A DNA stretch of 64,000 nucleotides from Lentilactobacillus parakefiri (GCF_002157585.1 NZ_BDGB01000041.1:1-64000); one strand, 5' to 3'; counted from the first letter of the stretch, positions 36,474 through 45,052 are shown. Numbers and translations are program-made. Notes: generated by a model not told the origin, from the letters alone.

Positions 36474-37499
36474 TTATTCAACTGGCACAACCCAGCCATA
36501 TTTATCTTCAACATCACCTGATTGAATCCCAAATAATGTATCATAAAGCTTCTGAGTAACGGGGCCTGGTTCAGTTTCACTGTAAAAGACATGCTTTTTA
36601 CCGTTGTTGGTTAACGAACCAACTGGCGAAATAACGGCAGCGGTTCCCATGGCACCGGCTTCTGTGTACTCATCCAAGTCATTGACATCGATGTTGGTTT
36701 CAGAAGGATCTAATCCTAAATCCTTAGCAATTTGAAGGATTGATTTCTTCGTGATTGACGGTAGGATTGAATGAGATTTTGGTGTATAGAACTTGCCATC
36801 CTTGCCAATGGCATAGAAGTTGGCGCCGCCAAATTCATCGACGTATTTATGTTGACGAGGATCCAAATAAAGTTCGCCGGCAAAACCATTATCTTTAGCT
36901 TCCTTAGCTGCTAACAAACTTCCAGCGTAATTGCCGGCAGTCTTCGCTTGGCCAGTTCCAGCGTAAGCAGCCCGGTCGTATTTGCTGACCATGTATGGCA
37001 TTGGATGAAGCCCTTTAATGTAAGCACCAACTGGGGTCGCGTAGATATGGAACGTGTAAGTCGATGAGGGTGAAACCCCAACCAGTGGTTCGGTTCCAAC
37101 CATGAATGGCCGAATGTAAAGCGAGCCGCCTGAACCATAAGGTGGCACAAAATCAGCATTTGCCTTAACAACTTCTTTAACCGCTTCAACAAATTTATCT
37201 TCAGGGTATTGTTCCATAACCAAGCGTTTAGCGGAATTATTAAAACGCTTTGCATTCATATCGGGACGGAAGAGTTGAATTTGGCCGTCCTTGGTCCGGT
37301 AAGCCTTCATCCCCTCAAAAACTTCCTGGCCATAATGCAAATCTTCAGCAGCTTCGTTGAAAGTTAATGTCGAATCGGTCGTTAAACCGCCATTTTGCCA
37401 CTTGCCGTCCTTAAATTCCTCGTTATAACTGTACGGTAAATCACGATATGCAAATCCAAGATTGGTCCAATCTAAATCCTCTAACTTTTGTTTTGCCAT
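36474..37499 (-). CDS. Branched-chain amino acid aminotransferase, copy 2
   Basis: 341 residues, paralogous to the copy at 35046-36083 along its full length. Shared blocks include EGMKAYRTKDGQIQLFRPDMNAKRF, GGSLYIRPFMVG, YDRAAYAGTGQAKTAGNYAGSLLAAKEA (PLP-lysine region), DEFGGANFYAIGKDGKFYTPKSHSILPSITKKS and EAGAMGTAAVISPVGSL. AAGGAGGACAC precedes the ATG. The stop codon directly abuts element P2. No ilv or leu biosynthetic genes lie nearby, so a catabolic or scavenging role is as likely as biosynthesis. Confidence 0.9.
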   Translation of the reverse strand: MAKQKLEDLDWTNLGFAYRDLPYSYNEEFKDGKWQNGGLTTDSTLTFNEAAEDLHYGQEVFEGMKAYRTKDGQIQLFRPDMNAKRFNNSAKRLVMEQYPEDKFVEAVKEVVKANADFVPPYGSGGSLYIRPFMVGTEPLVGVSPSSTYTFHIYATPVGAYIKGLHPMPYMVSKYDRAAYAGTGQAKTAGNYAGSLLAAKEAKDNGFAGELYLDPRQHKYVDEFGGANFYAIGKDGKFYTPKSHSILPSITKKSILQIAKDLGLDPSETNIDVNDLDEYTEAGAMGTAAVISPVGSLTNNGKKHVFYSETEPGPVTQKLYDTLFGIQSGDVEDKYGWVVPVE

Positions 37500-37715
37500 G
37501 TATATGTGTCCTCCTTAAAATATTAATTAAGCAGGTGATAAGCGTTGTAACTAAGTATGGTTTCTACAATTCAGATATGTAAGAAATCATCGGACGAACA
37601 TGAAACACACCTTGTTCATAAGATCATCACTTATTCGTTTATCATCATATCTTAATTATTATCTAATTTATCGCTTTTATGTGGAGGTGTCAATGTTAAT
37701 CTTGAGAAAGACAGT

Positions 37716-37827
37716 GTGGCTCAATCAGCGGTTAGCTTCCAGAGTATAAGCGGGCTTAGTCAGATATCCAGGGCTTGGATATTTGGCCAAGCCCGCTTAT
37801 ACGGCCGGAAGCTGCTGATTGAGCCAC
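37716..37827. repeat. Palindromic element P3 (inverted orientation)
   Basis: Left arm carries GTGGCTCAATCAGC-GGTTA-GCTTCC-AGA-GTATAAGCGGGCTT; right arm, reverse-complemented, carries the same outer sequence with a single A, GCTTCC, GGCC and GTATAAGC. The two asymmetric arms are thus swapped relative to P1 and P2. The loop region holds ATATCC/GGATAT. A 124-codon plus-strand frame crosses the palindrome and is spurious. The 215 bp between the aminotransferase start and P3 show only that gene's ribosome site. Confidence 0.85.
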
Positions 37828-37854
37828 CATTCAACTTAGTAGGCCAGACTGCAA

Positions 37855-37894
37855 AAGAGCCAGGACAAGGTATTGCTTTTGTCCTGGCTCTCTT
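37855..37894. terminator. GGACAAAA-type hairpin behind P3
   Basis: AAGAGCCAGGACAA (37855-37868) pairs with TTGTCCTGGCTCTCTT (37879-37894), at least 13 bp. Similar ACAAA/TTTGT stems recur at 14862, 36202, 53296 and 59117. Terminator-like but with a weak T-run. Confidence 0.5.
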
Positions 37895-38000
37895 GCATGA
37901 GGCGAATTATGTTTTTGTATGTGAGTGCTTATCGCATGTGATGATCTTGACTCGTACTTGGCTGAAAGGTGTTCCGGGTCCTATCCAGGTCTCTCACACA

Positions 38001-38073
38001 GAGGAGCACGTTTGTTATGCTCTTTTGTGCTCCCTTCAGCTTTTAAAATACGTTCCGCCTCACCCGTTGCTCG
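38001..38073. repeat. Repeat B, copy 2 (without palindrome core)
   Basis: GGAGCACGTTTGTTATGCTC...GTGCTCC, then CAGCTTTTAAAATACGTTCCG, matches 36307-36360 and 44694-44751. GGAGCAC/GTGCTCC forms a 7-bp stem. The following tail TCGTCACACTCTTC corresponds to the element tail TCGTCGCGCTCTC next to P2. It ends exactly at the stop of the DUF1831 gene. Confidence 0.7.
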
Positions 38074-38418
38074 TCACACTCTTCTCTTAATTACATCCCG
38101 ATCAATCAAATCATTAATAATAAATTGATATTGATCAACACTCGGTTGAGTGTCGGGATTATTGAAGATGTTGACTTTTTCCAGACCGTTTCCAGTGGTG
38201 ATCGCCATTCTAAAACCACTCAAATCCTTATCAACCTTCATTTTGAATTTATAGTTGGCATTGTATGGCGACGTTGGGTCCAAGGACTTTTCCAGTGAAA
38301 AGACCCCCGTCTTGCCTTCGATAAACCCTAAATCACGCAGTGTGAACCGTTTAACGTTATCCCTCAGCTCATACACCGTATCATCACCGTTAACCTTACC
38401 TGTCTTTGAAAATGCCAT
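38074..38418 (-). CDS. DUF1831 family protein
   Basis: 114 residues, matching the DUF1831 pattern (TVYELRDNVKRFTLRDLGF near the start, YKFKMKVDKDLSGFRMAITTGNG in the middle, QYQFIINDLIDRDVI at the end). Small single-domain cytoplasmic protein of unproven function. It starts within the stop of the cysteine desulfurase gene (TAATG), as in other lactobacilli, suggesting a role linked to sulfur transfer; that link is by context only. Its stop codon touches the tail of repeat B copy 2. Confidence 0.82.
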   Translation of the reverse strand: MAFSKTGKVNGDDTVYELRDNVKRFTLRDLGFIEGKTGVFSLEKSLDPTSPYNANYKFKMKVDKDLSGFRMAITTGNGLEKVNIFNNPDTQPSVDQYQFIINDLIDRDVIKRRV

Positions 38419-39581
38419 TACATCTTTACCCCCTTAGTTTTGACCCGATTAACAATCTTGGTAATTGCATCTACCAACTTATCAAGGTCCTCAATTGAAT
38501 TATACCGCCCAAAGCTGATTCTGATCGACTCGCTTATTCTTGGGCTGTCCTTGCCATACATCGCCACCAAAACGTGTGACGGCTCAATGCTGCCGGCTGT
38601 ACATGCCGATCCACCGGAAACAGCAATTCCCGCCAAGTCTAGATTGGTCTGCATCACATAGGTTGAAATACCTTTAAGCCAGATATTAAACACGTGATTC
38701 AAATTATCCTCAGTGATGCGGCCGTTGACTTCAAACTCAACCCCGTTTTGGGTCAATTTATCCGCGATATAATGTTTAAATTTCAAATATTTTGCTTGTC
38801 GATGAGCCTTCTCTTCGGCCGTAATCGTTTCGACCGCCTTGGCAAATCCGGCAATTGCGGGAACGTTCTCGGTCCCGGCACGGCGCTTTTCCTCTTGATC
38901 ACCGCCCTTAATCAAACTGGGGAAGTTAACCCCCTTACGACGGTAAAGAAAACCAATCATCTTGGGACCATTGATCTTGTGAGCCGATGTTGACAGCATG
39001 TCAATGTGATCACGTTGAACATCAATATCCAACAATCCGTATGCCTGAACGGCATCCGTATGGAACCAGGCTTGATGGTCCTTCAAGATTTCGCCGATTT
39101 CATGAATTGGCATCACTGAACCAACCTCGTTGTTCCCAGTCATAATTGAAACCAGGATCGTGTCATCGTCCAAAGCAGCCTTAAGGTCGTCTAAAGAGAT
39201 GTTGCCATAGATGTCAACGGAGAGGTAGGTAACTCGAAAGCCCATTTTTTCAAGTGCTTCACAGGGCCTTAAAACGGCTTCGTGCTCAATGGCGGTCGTG
39301 ATAATGTGATTACCAAGTGACTTGCGGGCAATGGCCGTTTGGGTGATTGCCGTATTGTCACTTTCAGAACCGCCGCTGGTAAAGACAATGTCATCTGGAT
39401 CAGCGTTAATGCTTTTGGCAATCAGGTCCCGAGCATTTTCCATGACGGCTTTGGATTCTCTTCCCAGGCCATACAGGGTGGAAGCATTCCCGTAAAGATT
39501 CTTATATTTATCCATCAATTCCGTGTAAACCTCATCAGAAACCGGGGTCGTTGCGGCGTTATCGAGGTATATCTCTTTCAT
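38418..39581 (-). CDS. Cysteine desulfurase
   Basis: PLP enzyme converting cysteine to alanine and an enzyme-bound persulfide used for tRNA thiolation and cofactors. MKEIYLDNAATTPVSDEVY start, FTSGGSESDNTAI, HTDAVQAYGLLDIDVQ, PLP-lysine segment LSTSAHKINGPKMIGFLY, and the active-site Cys in SGGSACTAGSIEPSHVL. 387 residues, IscS/NifS-like (group I). The symbol is left blank because several paralogues exist in this family. MnmA (26157-27281) is a likely acceptor, with DUF1831 translationally coupled downstream. Confidence 0.93.
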   Translation of the reverse strand: MKEIYLDNAATTPVSDEVYTELMDKYKNLYGNASTLYGLGRESKAVMENARDLIAKSINADPDDIVFTSGGSESDNTAITQTAIARKSLGNHIITTAIEHEAVLRPCEALEKMGFRVTYLSVDIYGNISLDDLKAALDDDTILVSIMTGNNEVGSVMPIHEIGEILKDHQAWFHTDAVQAYGLLDIDVQRDHIDMLSTSAHKINGPKMIGFLYRRKGVNFPSLIKGGDQEEKRRAGTENVPAIAGFAKAVETITAEEKAHRQAKYLKFKHYIADKLTQNGVEFEVNGRITEDNLNHVFNIWLKGISTYVMQTNLDLAGIAVSGGSACTAGSIEPSHVLVAMYGKDSPRISESIRISFGRYNSIEDLDKLVDAITKIVNRVKTKGVKM

Positions 39582-39599
39582 TATTTTTACTCCTTAAAT

Positions 39600-40289
39600 T
39601 CACTCGTTCTTAAAGAGGTCAATCAGCATCTGACCGGACTTTTTACCGGCTGTAATGATAAATTTATCAAAACTGATTTCAGCTTCCTCATCACCAACGT
39701 CAGACATGGCGCGAATAACGGCATATGGAACATTATTCTGATAAGCCACTTGTCCAACAGCCGCTCCTTCCATTTCAGAACACAGGGCATCGGGAAAGTT
39801 GTGCTTAATTTGCGCAATTTTATTCGAATCGGCAATAAATTGGTCGCCAGAAACAATTAACCCTTTGTGGGCAGTCACACCACTTTTTTGAGCCGCTTTG
39901 ACGATCTTGTCGGCTAGTTCTTCTGACGCTTTAAAGCGAGCTGGGAACCCAGGCAGCTGCCCCATCTTATAGCCGGAAGTGGTGACATCAACGTCATGAT
40001 AGGCCGTCTCGGTTGAGACAACAATGTCGCCAACCGACAAACCTGCACCAATGCCGCCAGCTGAACCTGAGTTAATTACGGCATCCACGTGAAATTCATT
40101 AATCAAAGTTGATGTCGTGATACCGGCTTGCACTTTACCAATCCCTGATTTAACAATGACCAATGTTTGACCCTGAATCGTTCCAAGAAAGTAATCAGCA
40201 TTGCCATAATGCTTTGTTTGTTCACCAGAAAGGGCTTCTTTTAAGATCGCCAGTTCTTCATCCATTGCACAAATAATTCCGTAAGTCAT
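39600..40289 (-). CDS. mtnN: 5'-methylthioadenosine/S-adenosylhomocysteine nucleosidase
   Basis: Cleaves adenine from methylthioadenosine and S-adenosylhomocysteine, part of methionine salvage and activated-methyl recycling. MTYGIICAMDEELAILKEAL start with catalytic Glu12, GSAGGIGAGLSVGDIVVS, CSEMEGAAVGQVAY with catalytic Glu, and AMSDVGDEEAEISFDKF with the catalytic Asp. 229 residues, complete. It lies between the cysteine desulfurase gene (18 bp) and a small membrane-protein gene (11 bp) in a probable operon. Confidence 0.95.
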   Translation of the reverse strand: MTYGIICAMDEELAILKEALSGEQTKHYGNADYFLGTIQGQTLVIVKSGIGKVQAGITTSTLINEFHVDAVINSGSAGGIGAGLSVGDIVVSTETAYHDVDVTTSGYKMGQLPGFPARFKASEELADKIVKAAQKSGVTAHKGLIVSGDQFIADSNKIAQIKHNFPDALCSEMEGAAVGQVAYQNNVPYAVIRAMSDVGDEEAEISFDKFIITAGKKSGQMLIDLFKNE

Positions 40290-40300
40290 TCAAATTCTCC

Positions 40301-40630
40301 TTAATTGACAAAAAACAACACTAAAAAAACGATCACCATCAGTAAAATTAAGATTGTGATTGTCCAGTTCATCTTGCGGTTAATCCGATGCCAACGCGGT
40401 GTTTTAAAATCATCGGCTACTGAATAATTTTCACGAGCCCGCGTTGTTTCCTGTGGTTCAGGAGTTGCTTCGGAAACCGGCTGATGGTGTTTTCTTGCAT
40501 ATTCACGTTCGACTTGCACCCGACGTTTATCGCGTGCCTGAAAGTCAGCTTCCTGTTGCCCTTTTAATTTTCGATACTGTTCTCGCGTTAACGGTTTCCC
40601 GTCATTTTTGTGATTATCATCGATCGCCAA
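40301..40630 (-). CDS. Small tail-anchored membrane protein, unknown function
   Basis: 109 residues. A long charged, probably disordered N-terminal part (LTREQYRKLKGQQEADFQARDKRRVQVEREYARKHH) is followed by one C-terminal membrane helix (ITILILLMVIVFLVLFFVN), leaving the bulk in the cytoplasm. No domain recognised. Tight spacing to nudF (13 bp) and mtnN (11 bp) places it in their transcript. Similar small proteins seem to sit at this place in related genomes (recollection, not checked). Confidence 0.7.
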   Translation of the reverse strand: MAIDDNHKNDGKPLTREQYRKLKGQQEADFQARDKRRVQVEREYARKHHQPVSEATPEPQETTRARENYSVADDFKTPRWHRINRKMNWTITILILLMVIVFLVLFFVN

Positions 40631-40643
40631 GTTAAATGGTCAC

Positions 40644-41186
40644 CTACTTTTGCATTAACTGCCAATATTGAATGGCAGTAATGGTCTTTGCGTCTTGGAT
40701 TTCGCCATCAGCAATCATTGCCACCGCCTCATCCAGCGTTTTTTCAAACACTTCAAGGAATTCCCCCTTGTCGCGTGGCAATTGATTAGCAACCGGCGTC
40801 AGTCCTTCAGCAAGGTATAGTTTCATGTATTCATCAGAAAAACCGACTGATGAGTAAAAACCATAGAGTTTTTTGATGGTTTTGGGCACATAACGAATTT
40901 CTTCGTTTAATTCTCGAATGACGGTATCGTGAAAATTAGCATCTCGACCATCGACTTTTCCCGCAGGAATCTCAATGGTGGTCTTTTTAGCTGGTGCGCG
41001 CCACTGCTTCTCAAGAATTATTTTATTATCGTGGGTAAGGGCTAAAATACCCACGGCACCGGAATGGTGGACAATCTCTCGAAATGATGTCTGTCCGTCA
41101 GGCAGCTTAACCGTCTGCTTTTCGACATTGATAATTGCCCCATCATAGATCTTCTCAGTACCCATTACTTTTTCTTCAAAGTCCAA
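40644..41186 (-). CDS. nudF: ADP-ribose pyrophosphatase-type Nudix hydrolase
   Basis: Hydrolyses ADP-ribose or related nucleoside diphosphate sugars. 180 residues from TTG 41186 (MDFEEKVMGTEKIYDG), with AAAGG 8 nt upstream; the GTG at 41195 overlaps that site. The Nudix box is IPAGKVDGRDANFHDTVIRELNEEIRY: the catalytic RELNEE core is intact, but the first half has one extra residue and lacks the usual early Glu. The flanking pattern REIVHHSGAVGILAL is typical of ADP-ribose pyrophosphatases. Start of the nudF - membrane protein - mtnN group. Confidence 0.87.
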   Translation of the reverse strand: MDFEEKVMGTEKIYDGAIINVEKQTVKLPDGQTSFREIVHHSGAVGILALTHDNKIILEKQWRAPAKKTTIEIPAGKVDGRDANFHDTVIRELNEEIRYVPKTIKKLYGFYSSVGFSDEYMKLYLAEGLTPVANQLPRDKGEFLEVFEKTLDEAVAMIADGEIQDAKTITAIQYWQLMQK

Positions 41187-41253
41187 CTCGATCACCTTTT
41201 TTAGTTAATAGGATCATTCTACAAATAATACCGGGTCATTGCAATCAAGACGG

Positions 41254-41463
41254 CTAATCATCGATCACGTGGGTCTTGGCAGCTTGGGGTCCCTTCTGTC
41301 CGGCAACAACAACGTATTCCACTGGTTTACCGACTTGAATGGTGCCATATTGATCTTCAGGAAAGGCGTTTTTAAAGAAGAACAGGTCATCTTCGCCACT
41401 GTCCTGAGTAATGAAGCCAAATGCATTCTGTGGGTTATAACTTTTAATTTTTCCTTTAAGCAA
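41254..41463 (-). CDS. Divergent cold-shock-domain protein
   Basis: 69 residues from TTG 41463 (MLKGKIKSYNPQNAFGFITQ), with CGGAGG 5 nt upstream; the longer frame to 41508 has no ribosome site. The fold is a single cold-shock domain binding single-stranded RNA/DNA. RNP1 is reduced to NAFGFI (instead of KGFGFI) and RNP2 to DLFFFKN (instead of VFVHF), and it ends KGPQAAKTHVIDD. It is therefore not a canonical CspA but a side branch. Transcribed downstream of ileS, behind that gene's terminator. Confidence 0.78.
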   Translation of the reverse strand: MLKGKIKSYNPQNAFGFITQDSGEDDLFFFKNAFPEDQYGTIQVGKPVEYVVVAGQKGPQAAKTHVIDD

Positions 41464-41520
41464 AATATCCTCCGAAGTGTTCGGCACACGGGGTGGGCCA
41501 ACACACATTTCAATTATTTA

Positions 41521-41559
41521 AAATAAAAAAAGAAACTACAACATTTAAGTCATAGTTTC
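41521..41559 (-). terminator. Terminator of ileS
   Basis: GAAACTA (41532-41538) and TAGTTTC (41553-41559) pair; the minus strand then continues TTTTTTTATTT. Confidence 0.75.
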
Positions 41560-41632
41560 ATTTTAATGGTTAATCATGAAGATTGAAACATCTTTTGCTG
41601 AATTTTAAAGGATCAATGGTACAAACTTCGAC

Positions 41633-44437
41633 TTACTTTTCCTCAAATCCTTCAGTCGCTGTTTCAGGGAACTGGTCACGGACAATTTGGGCACAAGATT
41701 GACAGAAAGTTGGGTAGTCCGAATCAGCACCAACGTCCTTACGAACCAGACGACAACGTTCACAGGTCTTGCCTTCGGCGGGTTCAACCAGTAGTGCCAA
41801 GCCATCGCTATCGAATTTAGTGCTGTTATCAGGCGCATCGGCAAAGTCCTTGATGGTCAATTGAGAAACCATCAAGACAGTTGCCAGATCAGTCTTCAAA
41901 CTGTTCATCAAGTCGGCTACTTCACTAGTTGCGTAAATTGTCAAAGCAGCTTCCGATGACTTCCCAATCTTCTTGGCGTCACGCGCCTCTTCAAGCACTT
42001 TAAGAACATCATCACGATAACTTCGGAATTTCGTCCAGTTGGCCAGAATCTCTGAATCGTGCTCGTATTTCTTAGGTTCCGGAATATCGGTTAACTGAAC
42101 AAATTCTTCAGGTTCGTGGAGGAATCCCCAAATCTCTTCAGTAGTGTGTGGCAATACCGGTGTCATCAACTTAGTTAAGCCAACGGCAATCTCATACATG
42201 ACCGTCTGCATTGAACGACGTTTATGGCCGTCCTGCTTGTCGATGTAAACAATGTCCTTCGCGATATCAAGGTAGAACGCGGACAGATCATTGGTAATAA
42301 AACCGATGACCTTCTTGTTCCAATCCAAGAAGTCATATCGTTCCAAATAGCTTCTGGTATCAGCCAGGAATTGATTGAAAAGTACCAGCATGTATTGATC
42401 TTGAGATTCCAATTCATCAAATGGGACGGTATTTTCTTTAGGATCAAAGTCCGTTGTGTTGGCCAACAAGAACCGCATCGTGTTCCGAATCTTCTTATAC
42501 GAATCCGAAATTTTGACGAAGTTTTCGGTACTTACCCGCACATCAGCTGAAGTATCAACTGAGGTAACCCACAGACGAACAATTTCAGCTCCCATCTGTT
42601 TGATCACGTCGATTGGTGCAATTGTGTTACCAAGTGATTTGCTCATCTTATGGCCATTGCCATCGAGAGTGAAGCCTTGTGAAACCACTTGTTTGTAAGG
42701 AGCCTTGCCAGAAACAGCAACGCTGGTAATCAAACTGGAGTTGAACCAGCCACGGTACTGATCTGAGCCTTCAAGGTACATATCAGCCGGATAGGTCAGT
42801 TCTGGCCGTTCTTCAAGAACCCCCTGGTGTGAGGATCCAGAATCAAACCACACATCCATGATGTCGTTTTCTTTGGTGAATTGACCATTTGGTGAATGCT
42901 CGCTAGTAAAGCCATCGGGTAGCAAGTCCTTGGCCTCCTTTTCAAACCAGATGTCAGAACCATATTTCTCAAATAAGTCAGCCACATGGTTAACGGTCTC
43001 TTCGGTGATAATTGCTTCACCATCTTCACCATAGAAAATTGGCAGCGGCACACCCCAAACCCGTTGACGGGAGATAACCCAATCCCCACGGTTTTGAATC
43101 ATGTTGGAGAGACGAACCTTGCCCCAATCAGGGAAGAATTGAACATCATCCAAAGATTTGATGATTTCATCTTTAATTTTGTCGACAGACGCAAACCACT
43201 GTGGGGTTGCCCGGAAAATGATTGGCTTTTTAGTCCGCCAGTCAAATGGATAACTATGCTTCAATGGCATGTAGTGAAGCAATAAGTTGTCGTCCTTTAA
43301 TTTGTCCAAGGCAATCTTGTTGGCATCATCATAGAAGACGCCGGCAAAATCTTCACCGGATTCTTTGGTTAAGTAACCTTTATCATCAACGGGGGCAAAA
43401 ATATCCAAACCGTATTTGCGGCCAATATTAAAGTCATCTTCCCCATAACCAGGAGCGGTATGAACTAATCCGGTCCCCTCTTCAAGGTCGACGAAATCGC
43501 CCAACATCGTTAATAGTTTACGGCTATGATCAAATGGATGTTCCGCCAAAATGCCTTCAAGGTCTTGGCCTTTGACCGTTTTAACTGTTTTAACATTTGT
43601 CCAGCCGATGAGGTCGGCAACTTTATCAACCAACTCAGTGGCGATGACAAATTTCCGAGTCTCACCTTCGGGCTGAACAACCGAGTAATCAAAACCGGCA
43701 TCCACGGTAATTCCTTCAGAAGCTGGAATCGTCCATGGTGTCGTAGTCCAAACCACCATGTAGGTATCATCATCTAAGACACCTTTACCATCAACGACGT
43801 GCTCACCATAAAATGCCGTTGGTGAAGTAATATCATGGTATTCAACTTCAGCTTCTGCGAGTGCAGACTCTGATGACCATGACCAGTAAACCGGTTTTTT
43901 ACCTTTGTAAATCAAGCCACGCTTGGCAAAGGCACCGAATACACGAACTTCTTGAGCTTCAAATTCTGGCTTCAGCGTTAAGTATGGGTTGTCCCAGTCA
44001 CCCGAAACACCCAAACGTTTGAATTCTTCCTTTTGACGTTCAACCTGCTTTAAAGCATAGTCCCGACATAATTTGCGGAATTCGTTGGTCGACATTTTCT
44101 TGCGGTCATACCCGGCCTGAATCAACTTCTGCTCGATTGGCAGTCCATGAGTATCCCAACCTGGAACGTAAGGTGCTCGATAACCCGTCATAGATTTGTA
44201 TCGAACAATAATATCCTTTGAAATTTTATTTAAGGCATGGCCCATATGAATGTCACCATTAGCATATGGCGGGCCATCGTGGAGGACAAATGTTGGTTTG
44301 CCCTCATTTAATTTTTGTCTTTGTTGGTAAACATCGTTGTCTTCCCAAGCCTTTTGACGATCGACTTCTTTAACAGGAAGATTACCACGCATTTTGAACT
44401 TTGTTTTGCCTAAGTTTAACGTATCTTTTACCCGCAT
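41633..44437 (-). CDS. ileS: Isoleucyl-tRNA synthetase
   Basis: Class I synthetase charging tRNA-Ile, 934 residues. N-terminal [24 protein letters not shown] is the usual start. ATP motifs HMGHALNK (HIGH) near 64 and KMSKSLGN near 600; editing domain with [13 protein letters not shown]-type sequence; C-terminal zinc site [11 protein letters not shown]...CQSC. Control is by a T-box leader, but that leader ends 425 bp upstream of the ATG because a block of repeats (44460-44860) intervenes. Confidence 0.96.
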   Translation of the reverse strand: MRVKDTLNLGKTKFKMRGNLPVKEVDRQKAWEDNDVYQQRQKLNEGKPTFVLHDGPPYANGDIHMGHALNKISKDIIVRYKSMTGYRAPYVPGWDTHGLPIEQKLIQAGYDRKKMSTNEFRKLCRDYALKQVERQKEEFKRLGVSGDWDNPYLTLKPEFEAQEVRVFGAFAKRGLIYKGKKPVYWSWSSESALAEAEVEYHDITSPTAFYGEHVVDGKGVLDDDTYMVVWTTTPWTIPASEGITVDAGFDYSVVQPEGETRKFVIATELVDKVADLIGWTNVKTVKTVKGQDLEGILAEHPFDHSRKLLTMLGDFVDLEEGTGLVHTAPGYGEDDFNIGRKYGLDIFAPVDDKGYLTKESGEDFAGVFYDDANKIALDKLKDDNLLLHYMPLKHSYPFDWRTKKPIIFRATPQWFASVDKIKDEIIKSLDDVQFFPDWGKVRLSNMIQNRGDWVISRQRVWGVPLPIFYGEDGEAIITEETVNHVADLFEKYGSDIWFEKEAKDLLPDGFTSEHSPNGQFTKENDIMDVWFDSGSSHQGVLEERPELTYPADMYLEGSDQYRGWFNSSLITSVAVSGKAPYKQVVSQGFTLDGNGHKMSKSLGNTIAPIDVIKQMGAEIVRLWVTSVDTSADVRVSTENFVKISDSYKKIRNTMRFLLANTTDFDPKENTVPFDELESQDQYMLVLFNQFLADTRSYLERYDFLDWNKKVIGFITNDLSAFYLDIAKDIVYIDKQDGHKRRSMQTVMYEIAVGLTKLMTPVLPHTTEEIWGFLHEPEEFVQLTDIPEPKKYEHDSEILANWTKFRSYRDDVLKVLEEARDAKKIGKSSEAALTIYATSEVADLMNSLKTDLATVLMVSQLTIKDFADAPDNSTKFDSDGLALLVEPAEGKTCERCRLVRKDVGADSDYPTFCQSCAQIVRDQFPETATEGFEEK

Positions 44438-44553
44438 TGCTGGACTTCCTTTCGTGGAGATATTTGACGGAGTAATGATGAGTTTGGTGCCATGGAGCTT
44501 GGTGGTGGATGAAGTTTGAGTGGTCGTGAACAGCTAGGTGAAATGTGCTCCAC

Positions 44554-44645
44554 CGAGCAGCAACCTGTGCCTAAGCCAACATCGGGCGAAATCAAACTCG
44601 ATTTCCCCCAAAGTCAACTTAGGCTCCGGTTACTAACCGCTCGGC
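44554..44645. repeat. Palindromic element P4 (degraded)
   Basis: Outer stem CCGAGC/GCTCGG; single A facing GGTTA; 6-bp stem GCAACC against GTAACC; loop TGTG facing GGA; inner stem CCTAAG, then mismatches and GAAATC. Same plan as P1-P3 and P6 but with more mismatches. The 100 bp on the ileS side hold only that gene's start region. Confidence 0.7.
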
Positions 44646-44693
44646 TCCGCACTCTGATCGAAACGTGCTCAGAAGCTAACTGGGGCACGTCGC

Positions 44694-44751
44694 AGAAACA
44701 CGTTTGTTAGATTCTTATGTGCTCCCCTTCTGCCTTTAAAATACGCTCCGA
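44694..44751. repeat. Repeat B, copy 3
   Basis: AAACACGTTTGTTAG...TGTGCTCCCC, then CTGCCTTTAAAATACGCTCCG; matches 36307-36360 and 38001-38057. As at P2, it directly precedes a palindrome. Confidence 0.7.
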
Positions 44752-44752
44752 C

Positions 44753-44861
44753 GGGCCTGGCCCTAACTTCCAAGGGTACTTTGATTAAAGTTCCAAACCC
44801 AGGAACTTCAATCAAAGTACCCTTGGAAACCGGGTCACCCAGCCCTTGTCGCGCTCTTACA
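44753..44861. repeat. Palindromic element P5
   Basis: Long inner stem: CTTCCAAGGGTACTTTGATT (left, from about 44768) pairs with its complement (right, to about 44830), then AAGTTCC/GGAACTT around an AAACCCA loop. Outer parts are GGGC/GCCC with a mismatched zone containing CTAA on one side and AACC on the other. The tail TTGTCGCGCTCTTAC meets the T-tract of the T-box terminator. A relative of P2 with a rearranged outer part. Confidence 0.7.
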
Positions 44862-45050
44862 AAAAAAGACCCCGTCACAAGGGACGAAGTCTTCGCGGTA
44901 CCACCCAATTTTAGAATTTAAAATTCTATCTCTTCAGATAATCGATTTATGTACTAGAGGTGATCGATTTATTGGTTGGTGACTGCTGAACTTCCACTAA
45001 CTTCAGCTCGCTGTTGTGTCAGCCAATAACTTTCTTTTCTCTAACCGATT
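44862..45050 (-). promoter_or_regulatory. T-box riboswitch of ileS
   Basis: Minus strand, starting right after the divIVA stop: stem I closed by TTATTGG/CCAATAA with inner GCTGAA...TTCAGC, followed by AAATCGATCACC containing ATC (Ile codon), then the T-box motif GGGTGGTACCGCG (44895-44907) and a terminator GACTTCGTCCC/GGGGTC (44869-44892) with seven T (44862-44868). The layout fits lactobacillal ileS leaders. Which ATC is the specifier was not settled. Confidence 0.85.
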
Positions 45051-45052
45051 AA

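Noticed and set aside
37570-37590. Possible CodY box upstream of the aminotransferase at 36474
   Set aside because: Only about 9 of 15 positions match the known consensus, which is expected by chance in AT-rich DNA.
37716-38090. 124-codon plus-strand open frame
   Set aside because: It runs through the P3 palindrome, a hairpin and repeat B; no ribosome site and no protein-like composition. The open frame is a by-product of the repeats.
40644-41186. nudF as an inactivated enzyme because of an irregular Nudix box
   Set aside because: The catalytic RELNEE part is intact and I recall similar irregular boxes in related NudF proteins, so there is no good ground to call it dead.
44516-44908. Short frames on both strands upstream of ileS
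   Set aside because: They coincide with P4, repeat B, P5 and the T-box terminator, all structural sequences.
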